A stretch of 64,000 nucleotides of DNA from Sanguinoderma infundibulare. Its lineage: Eukaryota; Basidiomycota; Agaricomycetes; Polyporales; Polyporaceae. The position numbers and the translations under genes were made by a program. The stretch is taken from positions 310,001 to 374,000 of the forward strand of contig JAVLRN010000005.1 of assembly GCA_032821775.1 (NCBI GenBank), read 5' to 3'. Under the pieces are notes generated by a model that had not been told where the DNA came from, searched no databases, and saw only the letters and a program-made list of their open reading frames with translations. Shown piece by piece: positions 35,313 through 46,078 of this stretch (position 1 is the stretch's first letter; every line of letters starts with the position of its first letter).

Positions 35313-35345
35313 CCCCAATCTTCACTTGAGCTCGTCTTACTCTCC

Positions 35346-37412
35346 ATGCTTCCCACCCTTGATCAGATCGAGGACTACCTCGAGAGCGTCGAGGAGATCG
35401 TCGTCAATTCTCTCTCCGCCGCTACCCCTGACCTCGGTCGAGTCTCGGAAGCTGTCCACCGACTCTGGCAAGATGTCCTTCGGCACAGTCCTCAGGCCGT
35501 CCCTGCCAGCTTGAAGGGCCTCGGGGCGTTCGAGGTACCCCCACCGCCCCCGCCTCCTCCTCCTCCGAGCGGTATGTGGGAGAACACCGCCGATTGGGTG
35601 GCCGATCATCCTTGGACGACCGCAGGCATTGGGATCAGTGTTGTAGGCGCAGGTCTCCTTGTCGGCTACGCCTCTCCTCGAATCCGCCGTAGGACCAGGG
35701 TTGGAGTCAGGAAACATGCGGCCACGGCTGCTGCTGCTGCGAGTACGGAGAGGAGACAAGTAGTTGGTGAGTGCATGCTTGCGATAGTGATGGCATGTCC
35801 GCCAGAAGCTTGCCAGACAGAGCCATACCTTTAAATGAGTTGGTGCGTATACCCTGCACGCAGTGGGTGAAGAGATCGGACGCAAGCCTCTGGCGGGCAT
35901 GTTCTTGGCCTAGACTCCTTTACGTTACTAACCCACTCTGTCACACAGTCGTTCTCGGAGGAGACTCCCCGCTTGGCCTCCCGCTCATCCTCGATCTCGA
36001 AAACAAGGGCTATATCGTGATCACAAGTGTGTCCGCGCCTGAGGCAGTTGACCAGATCGAGAGCAAATGCCATGGATATGTCCGCGCTCTCGTCCTCGAC
36101 CCAACAGAGGTCCGTTCCTCCTGTTGTATCACAAGGTATTTCGCTCACTTCTTCACAGCCCGAAATGGTTCCATTCTTCCTCCGCTCCCTCGCCTCGGCC
36201 ATGTCTCGCCGATTCCCTCTCACCGCGGGGGACCCACACGCACCTCCCACCGCCCACATCTACGTCCATTCCGTCGTATCGCTGCTCGCACTCCCTTCCG
36301 CTTCCCTCACGCCCGCTCCCGCCCCTCTGGAGCATCTCAACCTGCGGACTACGTATAGCGAGTATCTCCAAACGACGCATGTAGTTCCCCTCCAGGTTCT
36401 CCAAGCCCTTCTTCCGCTGCTCCGAGCGTCCCCCGCCCGCTCACGAGATGCCCTGACGAATGGCCTAAGCAAACAAAGCATTGTCGTATGTCTGCCCGCG
36501 ACCGATGCTCGTGTCGGCGTTCCCTTCGCCGGTGCGCAGGCGATGAGTGCCGCCGCGACTCTTCGCGGAGTCGAAGTCCTCCGCCGTGAGATCCGCGCTG
36601 GGTCTTCCTCGGGTTCAAGCACGGAGACAGCTGTTGCAATGCGCAATATCAAAGTCATTGTGGTCGACGTCGGCGCGGTTGGAGAGGCTGCCGGCGAGCC
36701 CGCCAACGAGGGGCTCCGAAATTTGGTGGACGGATGGACCCCCGGGGAGCAGGCCGCGTACGGCGCTGCGTTCGGGTCGCTCCTCGAGCACGGCGGACCG
36801 CGTGGTGGTATCAGGAGGCAGCCGACCGACGTTGCTGTGTTCGTGGACACCATCGTGGACGTCGTGAGCAACGGGAAGAAGAGCCACCGTGGGTTGTCCC
36901 TTGTTGCGCTGCGCCTCGGGCTCGGGAGACTCCGCGAGCTCGTGCACGGAGACCGGATCGTCGTTGGGGCTGGTGGTGCGTTTTGTGTTTTGCGAGATTT
37001 TTCATCGTTCAGTTGAACTTAGTTTTCTGTGGCAGCGGGCACGTATGCCGTCGCTTCGCAGCTTCCGGCGATCCTGCTCGATGCCGTCTTGAACCTTCCT
37101 TACTTCCTCATCTCGATTCGCAACGCCCTCCTTCCCATCGCCCCCCACGTCATTCCTGCTCCCCCAGCACCCCGAGCTGCGCCTGCCTCTGCGCCTGCCG
37201 GCCAGCCCACCGTTCCTCCTGCTCCGGCAGCTGCTACCGCTGAGAAGCCGGCAGAAGGCACAGACAGCGAACACACTTCGTCGGACAACGGCAGCGAGGC
37301 CGATGTCGAGAGTAACGAGGGCGGGTACGGGTCCGGCGTCGGCGAGGAGTCGTGGGTCAGCTTGAAGAGCAAGATCAAGTCCGAGTCGTCTTCCCGCCCA
37401 GGGGATGCTTGA
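35346..37412 (+). CDS. DUF1776 family protein (SDR-like)
   Basis: The start is MLPTLDQIEDYLESVEEIVV at 35,346. A Pro10 run (after AFEV) is followed by WTTAGIGISVVGAGLLVGYA, a probable membrane segment, and a basic stretch. After an intron the SDR-like fold begins with VVLGGDSPLGLPLILDLENK, a variant nucleotide-binding motif, and GYIVITSVSAPEAVDQIES. The next long exon carries VPFFLRSLASAMSRRFPL, TTHVVPLQVLQALLPLLRA, KQSIVVCLPATDARVGVPFA and KVIVVDVGAVG, the layout of fungal DUF1776 proteins. The C-terminus (AGTYAVASQLPAILLDAVLN then an Ala/Pro-rich and acidic Ser-rich tail) stops at 37,410-37,412. Function is not established. The usual YxxxK catalytic pair of active short-chain dehydrogenases is not evident, so it may not be an enzyme. 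Confidence 0.85.
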
Positions 37413-38447
37413 GGGCTGGGCTTAGGATCACTTGTCAACTGATTTAACTTATGCATTTGCATTCACTGCCTCGACCTCGACCTCGACCATTGTAGCGGAA
37501 CGGCTTGACCTGGATAACCTGTAGCCTGTACATTGCTTGTAACACCAACGTGCACTCATTCCCTCTCGGCATACGGTACATGTGTATGTATTAATTTCTG
37601 TCGCCTCTACTCACCCGTACCCAGATCAATAAATCCCCGTCACACACATACATCCTCCTGAATATTCCCCTCTACCCTATGTCGAAGACCTTCATCTTCA
37701 CTTGCTTTGACCATATTCTCCCCTCCTTGCATCTGCCCTGCGCGCCCAGCCCCTTCCAGATGTTATTATAGACGTTCTCTATTTTGGGGCGCGTGCTATC
37801 CGTGCGTTCATCAGCGTCCTGCTAGTGCGCGCAGATTACATTCCTCGGCCCATTTCGCCTTCTGGGGGTGTTCGGAAGTGCCTGGGCCTGGGAAGGACGT
37901 GGGGTCTGATATTTTGATGGGTGGCAGGTAGCACTCTGTAAGGGTCGAAGGATCTGGGCCTGCCTCGCCGCCCGACATTGCCGTATGACAACCGCACGCC
38001 CCTGGAGAGACCAGAGCCTGTATTGTGCGCCGAACGGGGGGAAAGGACACTCGAGGTCTTCATGAAAAATGAGGGTCGGGACGAAGTCGAGTTTAATGAG
38101 CATTTTGCGTCTGCTTCTAGGCCGGTCATTTGCGCCCGTTGCGTAACACGTTCCCGGCCCCACCTGTATGGCTCAGGCGGGTTTTTGGTAGGTGGCTTGT
38201 CGTAAAAGGCAAACCTTGTGGGTCCAGGTTGATCTATTCGCGATAGGAACCACGTGCTACCAAGCCTTCATCCCGGTACCTGGCGCGTTTCACAACTTGT
38301 TGTCGCCCATCGACGGGCGGGGGAATAAGTCAACATCCGTCACTGCAATAGGTGCGGTTTTGGGAGCTTTCGCAGGCGTACCGTGGAGATCGATCAGTTC
38401 AAAATACGTTCTGCATATTCGCTAGGTGTAAGTTAGAGGTCCTCAAC
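37413..38447. other. 1 kb intergenic region
   Basis: Begins with the 3' UTR of the DUF1776 gene, including a short CTCGAC hexamer repeat (37,471-37,488) and several AATAAA-like signals. The rest includes the promoter of the phosphodiesterase gene. No gene is supported. Confidence 0.4.
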
Positions 38448-39172
38448 ATGGGTGAGCGTCCTACGTGCCCCCAATAGTCCACCTTAACGGGATACTTACG
38501 CCGATCCTGACACGAGGCATATCCCTCTGGCTCGTGCCCAACCAGGAAAACGTGGCGAAGATCAAGACCGTCATGGAGCACCGGCCCGCCGTCGCGCCCA
38601 ACTCGCCCTCCTCGTTCCCCGCGTTCCACCCGCACGTCACCCTCGCCACCACCCATGGCGCAGGCGCTGCCGCACGCCTCCGCGCCGCCCTGCCCGCCGC
38701 CGGCAGCCGGCCGGTCATCCCGGTGCGGTTCAAGTCGGCCGAGGCGGGCGACAAGTACTTCATGTCCGTCTACGTCGTCGTGCACGCGCCCGCGGGCTCG
38801 CCGCTCGCGGGCCTCCGCGACCACCTGCGCGTGGTCCTGGGGCCTGGGGAGGGCGCGGTCCCGCCCGTGCCGCACGTGTCGCTGTACTACATCGACGACG
38901 CGGACGAGGACGAGAGGCGGCGGACGCTGCGGGAGCTGCATGCGTCCTCCCGGGTCGTCGGCACGCTGGGAGCGGGGAGCAACGGCAACGCGGTCATGGA
39001 CGGGGACGAGACGGTCGCGCTGGGGTGCTACGCGAGCTGCGAGCGGCGCGAGGACGAGCCGCCCCATTTGATGCGCGGGTTCGATGGGGAGGAGATCTGG
39101 CTGGTCAGGTGCGACGGGCCGGTGGAGGGCTGGGAGGTGTTGGAAAAGTTCCCGCTCGAGAGGGAACCGTAG
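38448..39172 (+). CDS. 2H phosphoesterase, cyclic phosphodiesterase (CPDase) type
   Basis: The first coding exon is only four bases (ATGG, 38,448-38,451). A 65 nt intron (38,452-38,516; donor GTGAGC, acceptor CGAG) follows, and exon 2 restores the frame as MGISLWLVPNQENVAKI. The two catalytic HxT/Sx motifs of the 2H superfamily are present: FHPHVTLATTH at about residue 40 and VPHVSLYYID at about residue 140. CPDases open ADP-ribose 1'',2''-cyclic phosphate from tRNA splicing, and fungal members are about 200-240 residues; this one has about 217. The start choice is supported because ISLWLVP directly after the initiator methionine is the family norm. The coding region is very GC-rich. Stop 39,170-39,172. 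Confidence 0.85.
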
Positions 39173-39944
39173 ACTGGATGGGAGGTGAAAAGGTTCGATC
39201 ACGGTCGAGCTCTCCGTGTAAACTTGATGTAAAGTAGTGCGGTAGGATGGATTTTACAGAGGTTTATCTGGACTCGCGAGACCCTTCCCTGCCCCGTCAT
39301 CGTGCATCTACCCTAATAACGACCATTCCGGAGGCCCCCGGCGTCACCAGCCGCCCTCGCCTCTTCCTAGGCTCCTCCACTCCCCTTCGTCCACCACCGT
39401 AGATCCGGACGCGATCGCGGTCTTATACCAGGGTCTCCGCCGTCGAAAGTCAACGCAGGAGCTAGGCTCGATTCCGCCAGCTATCAAGTACGCGCAAACG
39501 CAGCTCGGGATGGCAGGCTCCCCCGGTGCTGCACAGGCGGCATCTAAGCGCGATACATATACCGCGCTGACTCCTGTCCGCAATGTGCAGCTCGCAGCGC
39601 AGCTTCCTGAATCTCGAAGCGGTGCGAGTTCGTCGTCCCAGCATGCGCATGCGCTCACGCCGTCGATCGGTCCCTCCACGACGACGAGCACTTCCGTGCG
39701 GGGCCTGGCGTGCAGTTATGATGGGTACGCTCGTGATCATCCGATTTTGCGACGTCCAGCACTCGAGTCGCTCGCGCGTCCGAGTTCTTTGACGTAGTCT
39801 TGGCCACTCCGGGCTGCGGCGCCAGAGCCCTCGCGATCTGCTACAGGAGCCAAACACCCAGCAGCGGCGTGTCAGTTCACCCACCCCAGGCCAGAGAAGC
39901 AGACAGTTCGTCAAGGAACGGCTGGGAGAGGGATCTTCTTACAC
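39173..39944 (-). other. Possible F-box/LRR relic and intergenic sequence
   Basis: On the minus strand about 39,560-39,700 shows segments resembling the relic at 42,450-42,800. Both carry a GTDRR segment, a cysteine-rich block and an RKLRCELHI/EKLRELHVG-like leucine-rich stretch on this strand. The frame is broken. No intact gene is supported. Confidence 0.3.
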
Positions 39945-40150
39945 AGCACTGGGGAGAGTCTCAGGAATCCGTGCGTGGTTCCGATCGCAACAGTCTGTGG
40001 ACACATCTTTTGTCAGAAGTGCGTTCTTGGAGGGTGTTCGAGACTCGCGTCCTGGCTGATTTTTTGTGATGTTGAGGGACGTTGTGACACTGTCCAGAGT
40101 TGTGGAACTAAGACTTTCTCACGAGTCCGGGTGTTGCCAGAACAGATTCA
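39945..40150 (+). pseudogene. Truncated RING exon and 3' flank related to copy C
   Basis: The plus strand encodes NPCVVPIATVCGHIFCQKCV, almost the RING core of copy C, and the RING-intron sequence begins to follow. The first CxxC is destroyed by changes and the exon with CPVC is missing. The match resumes with copy C's downstream sequence (TTGTGATGTTGAGGG; ACTTTCTCACGAGTCCGG). It is therefore an internally deleted fragment of a former gene copy, on the opposite strand to copy C but on the same strand as copy E, which starts 350 bp downstream. Confidence 0.65.
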
Positions 40151-40497
40151 TCTGAATGGGACTTGCAAATAACCATCATGATCAGTGTTTCTCTTGAGCA
40201 GCAGCTTGCAAGTCCATGTTCTCAACCGTCACGACGATTATGTTCCCTCCACGAGAACAGCTGACGAGCCAATAGAGAAGGCTGACCGAGGACCACGTTT
40301 TTGTGGATAAACGCGCGACGTCCGAACATTTTGGGTAGTTCTCAGAAGCCACGCCGCAGAAGCTAGCGCTGCTGCGGTAAACTTATGTATGTGCCCTCAT
40401 CCACCGAACCGTCCATTCCTTCGTCTTCTTCTCGTCTTCGCCAATCCTACTTCACCTTTCTGCAGGTTACTGGCATTTCTGGTTCGCCAGGTAGCCG

Positions 40498-42405
40498 ATG
40501 TCGCCGGTCAAATGCCTCAACTGCGGGCTGATCTGGGCCAACAAGGGCGAGTCCGGCGGGCATGGCAGCAAACCGGGCCACAAGATCGCGTTCGTCTGCC
40601 TTACGTGCTCAACGACGTCTGTATCTGTCGAGGGCCTCAACCGCCATGAGGTTGCCAAGGGTCACAAGCCCAAGGGTGCCCAAGAACTCAAGTCGATCAT
40701 GGTCGCTGCTCAAGCTGCTCATATGCGTCATTGCGCCAGCAAAGCCTCGACGAGCACCCCGTCGCAAGCCCCGACACCAAAAACCAATAAGGATCCGAGT
40801 CTTGGAGTGGAGAGCGTGGTGCATTCGTGTCCGGTCTGCGCCATGGACTTCCAGACGCGCCAGACGCTAGAAGGCCACTACTGGGAATCCAATGCACACC
40901 CCAAGTGTCGACCGTGTGCGCTCGGGTTCGAGAACATAAAAGCATGGAACGACGTGAGTTCTCGACACCTCCGACACTGTTTTGTGAATTGATGACGAGC
41001 GACGCTCTGCTCCACTGCAGCACAAGTGTCGTCCCGTGTCTGACCAGGCTGCAGGAAAGCGGCCCGCGTTCCCAACGCATATAACCAGCCCGGCCGCGAC
41101 TACGACTAATTCTGATGCGGAGACGACGTCGGTATCGGTATGTCATCCTTGGCTGTCATGCTCCGTGCCATGGATTCTGACTACCGCGGTTTGCGGGCCG
41201 AACTCAGAGTGTAACGGTGTCTAGTATCACCACCCCGGGTACGTCGTCAGCCAACGGCTCTCGTCCCACTCCCGACCACCCCCCACCTGCGTACTCTCCC
41301 GCCGGGGAGCGAGCGGAAGTTGGGGCCACTACCGCCGAGGTATGGCGTGGATCCTCTCTTGACCTGGTCAGTGTGCACATGGCTCATCGGTTAGCAGCCG
41401 CAGCCGTCGGGCTTCTCCTGCAGCAAATGCAATACAGCATACCTCTCGGAAGAGGCTTTGCAGAAGCACTACGCTGAATCATCGCCCATCCATCCGACGT
41501 GCCGCACTTGTGGGATGGGGTTCGAAGCTTTGGGACCATGGGCTGCGGTACGTTCTATGATGCAAACTCCAGAGTGTCCGAGTCTCTTGGACTGAAGCTC
41601 GCTCTAGCACAAGGCTGGCTGCCCGCCTCCAGAGCCTTCGACGAGCCAGGCAAATGTCCCTGTGGATGTCAAGGCTGAGCCAGCCTCAGGGCTCCCGGTT
41701 CGTCTCGCACGCTATACATAGTGGAAAGCCACAATATGATCTCACGGTCATCCTGCAGGCCGCGAACCCAACCGACGAGACGGAACCTGCCCCCTGTCCG
41801 TCGCCGGCGACCCTCCTCGCTTCCAAATTGATGCTATCGTCGGAGAGTATCGAGTAAGCGGAGCAAGTCCATGCGTATTGTCACTGTACCGATTTGCGTA
41901 TCTCTGTTTCACAGCGGATGGGAACCGCCTTCGCGGACGGCCTCTCCGGTAGCGACCCCCACGTCGGCCGCCTCTCCAGAGCCATCGGTGAACGGATCAG
42001 GTTTCTATACTGCGGCGGGCTCTACGGCTTCGGGAAGCGACATTGCTACAGAGCAGGTACGCGCGGGTTCTCTCTCTACCGTTTTCTTCAGCGGTGAAGC
42101 TTTCATCGGCGTACAGTCTTCAACCGATCGTCGACGACGAGCCTCGACCTCTGAGACGAACAGCCTCTCGGTTCATTGCCGATCGTGTCTCACGAATCCA
42201 TGTGTCCGTCCTGTGGCGACGATTTGCGGTCACCTCTTCTGTCGCAGGTGGGTTCGAAAACTTTTCCCGCGTGGGTCTAGTCTTCACCTGTCCTATCTTC
42301 GCCAGTTGTATCCTGAGCTACCTGGGCACATGTGGATCTTGCCCGGTCTGTCAGAGGTCTTTTCTGATCAGCCTGCATATCGCTGGCGTGGTTGATGAGC
42401 ATTGA
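40498..42405 (+). CDS. C2H2-zinc/RING family protein, copy E
   Basis: The start is MSPVKCLNCGLIWANKGESG at 40,498. Two U1-type fingers (CLNCGLIW...GH; CLTCSTTSVSVEGLNRHEVA...GH) are followed by CPVCAMDFQTRQTLEGHYWE plus HPKCRPCALGFENIKAWND. Then come introns, a PPAY-containing linker (PDHPPPAYSPAG), CSKCNTAYLSEEALQKHYAE plus HPTCRTCGMGFEALGPWA, a Ser/Thr/Pro-rich linker, and the C-terminal RING VHCRSCLTNPCVRPVATIC, GHLFCRS|CILSYLGTCGSCPVCQRSF. Stop 42,403-42,405. It is the closest relative of copy B by its start and PPAY linker, though on the other strand and 13 kb away. Between DFQ and TLEGHYWES it lacks an exon and intron that copy B has. Confidence 0.65.
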
Positions 42406-43653
42406 GCGCTGGAGGTCGTGTTTGTTGGCGTAGGAGCGCAATAGATGTCATGCTGGTTTGACTTCAACATTCTACTCCGCGGCGCCGTGCGGTCCCCAAC
42501 GTGCAGCTCGCGCAGCTTCTCGAAGCGTGGGAGCATGTCGTCGCAGCACGCCGTCGATCGGTTCCTCCACGATAAGTCCTCGTGGATCTCGGGCACGTCG
42601 TGCACGGAGAACGTCTGGAAATTCCGAAGGTGCAGCGGTGCGAAGGCATGTGGCACGTCAGTCCCGGTCGGGTATGATCAGAGGACGCCGCGCAGGTGCA
42701 GCTCGCGGAGTCCGACAAGCTTGCGAAGGCAAGTTCGAACGGCCTCTCTGCATCGGGCAAGACCGAGGGCCAATCCGGGCAGGAGGCTTTTTCCGCCATT
42801 CGACTGGCAAAAAAAAGGGTGATCAGTCAGATCCACCGAAACCAACGCAATGGGGGCGCACGAGATACTTCACTGCCGATAACAGTAAGACTACTTTGAT
42901 TGACCGCTTCGCCGGTAGTCAATGCCAACGTAGGGATCGACTCATGAGAACGTACAGTTGGTGAGTCGAGGGTCTTTAAGTAGTTCCTATCGACAAGAGA
43001 AGAAGCAACTTTGAAGCGGAAGGGGTTGCCATCGTTGGTCGATTGGCTCTTCAGCTGAATAATGACTGTTAAAGCCTTAAGCATGCTATGTGTATGAGGC
43101 GAACGCTGATGGACTGACCGAAAAACCACCACCCTTAGAAATTCGCCTCCGCAACAACACAACAGGCGTTGTTCCCATCGGTCCACCATCTGGAAGCGTA
43201 AAGCATGCACATGACAGCTTGTATTGCAACGACCGACGACAACATGGAGATCTTTGATGCCAGAACGACGCGAAGGCACGACGACACAATAGCAGCAGAC
43301 ATTCGCGGACTGATGACTGGGACGGACGTGGGGACGGGTGACGGTGGGTGTGGAGGTGCGGGCAAATGCGGATTCCGATTAAATAGGACAGGAGAGCAGA
43401 AGACAGCACATTACAGAGGACAGAGGACAAGAGACCGACGAAGACGAATGAGTTGGGGGGTGCGGGGCGAACGGGAAACGGCAGTGGGCCCGGGGGATGG
43501 GGGAGTGTTGCGAGTCTCGAGCGATTTGCGAATATTGGAAGGGAAATTGAATGGTTCAAAGGGGGAAGGGGATGCGTGATAACGACGTGCATAGACCATG
43601 CGAAAGAGGGAAGGATATACTGCACATTTTCCAAAGGCTGCTGTAGCATACTA
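42406..43653 (-). pseudogene. F-box/LRR-type relic and KH-gene 3' UTR
   Basis: On the minus strand, about 42,656 to 42,450 reads FSVHDVPEIHEDLSWRNRST and MLPRFEKLRELHVGDRT, a leucine-rich repeat-like stretch typical of fungal F-box proteins, but no complete frame or start was found. A broken copy or 3' remnant is likely. From about 42,900 to 43,653 I see only the 3' UTR of the KH protein gene. Confidence 0.35.
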
Positions 43654-44987
43654 TTATGCGTGCGTACTCTGCTGCCGGAGCTGCTTCTGCTTCTCTTGCT
43701 CGAGCCGCTGATAGGCACCACATTCCACATCAGCATCACGGTACACAGTACAGGTACGACGGTACGCACAGAGTAGAGCAGTTGCACGGCCATTTGAATG
43801 TTGGCAGGCTGGCCCGTGATGACGACCAACCTTTCACCTTCGCTGCCAGCGGGCGCCGGGGCGCCGTTCATCCCGACACCAACAGCGCCGGGCTCCATGA
43901 TTTTGATTTGGCTTGCGCTCATGTGCCTAATTTCGTTTATCTTGGCGCCACCCTTTCCAATGATACATCCGACCAGATCGTTGGGGATGTAGATCTGCTG
44001 GGTCTGCAGCTGGGCGCCGCCAGCAGCTGCGTAGGGGTTGTGCGCCGGCGGGGCGGGCTGAGGGGCATAACCAGGAACATAGGACGAGCCCATGTACGGC
44101 GGTCGGCGGGAGGTACTCGTGGGGCGGTAGGTTGAATGGTTGGAGGAGGAAGACGGCTGGCGCTCGTTTGCCTCGATGAGGATGTTGCCGATGTAGTACG
44201 TGGCGATGTGGATGGCATCCGCCACGCCAGATACGCTCAAAAGACGCTAAGTTGCGGATGAGATAGAGTTGGGGGACAATGAGAGTGTTCGGCGCACCTC
44301 CGTAGAACCGGGAAGCATCCCTTCACTAGCATTTAGCCTAGCTCCACTGGCATCCTGAATCTCCTTGATCTTGGTTCCACCCTTGCCAATCACGGAGCCC
44401 ATACGAGAGTTGGGGATCATGAACTTGATGGTGACTGCGCGGCTGCCAGGGACGGACGGCTTGTCGAAGGGCTCGTCGTTGATCCTGCGGACGATGAGGC
44501 CGAACGCCTTCGATACAGCATCGAGAGGTCCGTTGACGTTGAGGATACGCTCGGGGTTGCCTGGAATGCTCTCGGAGACCATGACGCGAGCACCGCTCTT
44601 CTCGCGGATCTCGTTGACGTGCGAGCCGCCCTTGCCGATGATGATGGAGGCATCCTGGGTGACGATGAGGCAGCGCATGTGGATGTTGGCGGCGGGGGTC
44701 GGGGGCGCGGAGCCAGAGCCGCTGGGGCCGCCAGACGTCGTGGCAGAGTCGCCAAGGGAGTCGGAGGCGTCGACAGAGGCGACAGCATCGGGAGGGCCTT
44801 TGGCGTCGGGGGTGGAGGCAGCGGTGTCGTCCGCGCGTTCCATCTTCACGTCACCGGCCAGGGACGAGGAGTGGATTGAGCGATGGGAGTCATGCGCGGC
44901 CACGCCTGTGTTGGCACGCTTGTGTTTGGGTTGGTCGCTGTCCGAGGGCGATCGGGAGCGCTTGCGGGTGATGTCGGCTTCTGGCAT
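43654..44987 (-). CDS. RNA-binding protein with three KH domains (PCBP/Rnc1/Pbp2-like)
   Basis: The minus strand starts MPEADITRKRSRSPSDSDQP at 44,987. After a disordered Ser/Ala/Pro-rich leader, KH1 has MRCLIVTQDASIIIGKGGSH with the GxxG loop GKGG, then NEIREKSGARVMVSES. KH2 has TIKFMIPNSRMGSVIGKGGT and KIKEIQDASGARL. After an intron come LSVSGVADAIHIATYYIGNI, a Tyr/Pro-rich linker, and KH3 with IYIPNDLVGCIIGKGGAKIN. The last exon is short and Gln-rich (RLEQEKQKQLRQQ) and ends at 43,654. Proteins of this layout (poly-C-binding, hnRNP K, fission yeast Rnc1, yeast Pbp2) bind C/U-rich RNA and regulate mRNA stability or localisation. All three GxxG loops are intact. Confidence 0.92.
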
Positions 44988-46078
44988 GATTCGAGAAACA
45001 ACAGTGTGGTCAGGTATGCACAGACGAGAACCTCAGGGCTTCGGGGAGTGGATGCGACGGAAGGGGTGCGGAGTGCTTGGGACGGGGATGGAGGCTTTGG
45101 ACGGTACAGGAGTCGGGATGGAGGTGTATGTGTCTGGCGCAATGCATTGGGGATGGTAAGGAGGGGGAGGAAGGGTAGAGGCATGGCGCTACGGGACATG
45201 GGACGTACCTTGCACAGAGCTCGCTGTCGGCTGCGACGGGGTGGAGGACGATGGGGAGGAGGGCTGCCACGACAGCGGCTCTGGGTCGTCGTCGTTGAGC
45301 GCAGAGTCGTTGTCCCGACTGAGCCTCTCCCCTCGACCAATCACGGCGCCTCTGGGCACTGCCCCAGTTCATCACGTCCCCCTCCCTCGCCCTCACCAAT
45401 CAGCCTGCAATCAGCCCTTGTTTTCCCTCTCTCCTCATCATCCTTGCTCGTCTGCTCGTCGGCGCGCTCGATGCATACGCGACCCGCACATGGTTACAAC
45501 GTACAAGACACGTACTAAATGCGGCATCGCCTGCAAACGCCTCCCACTCACCGATCACCCCCCTATGTATTGTCTTGTAACGACTTCTTAACAAGACAAA
45601 CTATGCAATATTGCAGCAAGTCTTCATTTACATCGCTAGATGCTGGTGAGTTTATGGCCGGTATCGTGCCATCGAGCAGCGTTGCGCGCTATGCCCCAGT
45701 CCGTTGCTCTCAGGATAACGCATCTCTTCCCGATGTCTTCCCACCGATAGTATTGTGGGCGAGCTTCATCAGTGCTGCACTTCCACTGCATGACCACGGA
45801 ACTGAGGGCAGCACCGCTGGGTGTGAGGAGATCAAAAACCGACGTCTTGCTTACGTCATCACAAAGCCCATTGTCCTCAGCTCTTCCCGAACAACAAAAA
45901 GCGACATAACAAAAAGAGAGTCTTACCCATGCAGTCCCCTGTCGTATTCTCTCCCGAGGCTTGCTGCGTCCGATGCGCCATATATATATGTCCTCCCGCC
46001 CGCCCGCTTTGCCTTCACGGCCTGTCCGTACTCCCTTTGTGACCGCCCGGACCTTCCACTTAGCTTTTGTCATTCGTC
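44988..46078. other. Divergent promoter region of KH and arrestin-like genes
   Basis: This 1.1 kb spacer separates divergent genes. ATATATATATGTCC (about 45,980) is a TATA-like element 100 bp before the arrestin-like start. Frames within it show no motif. Confidence 0.4.
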
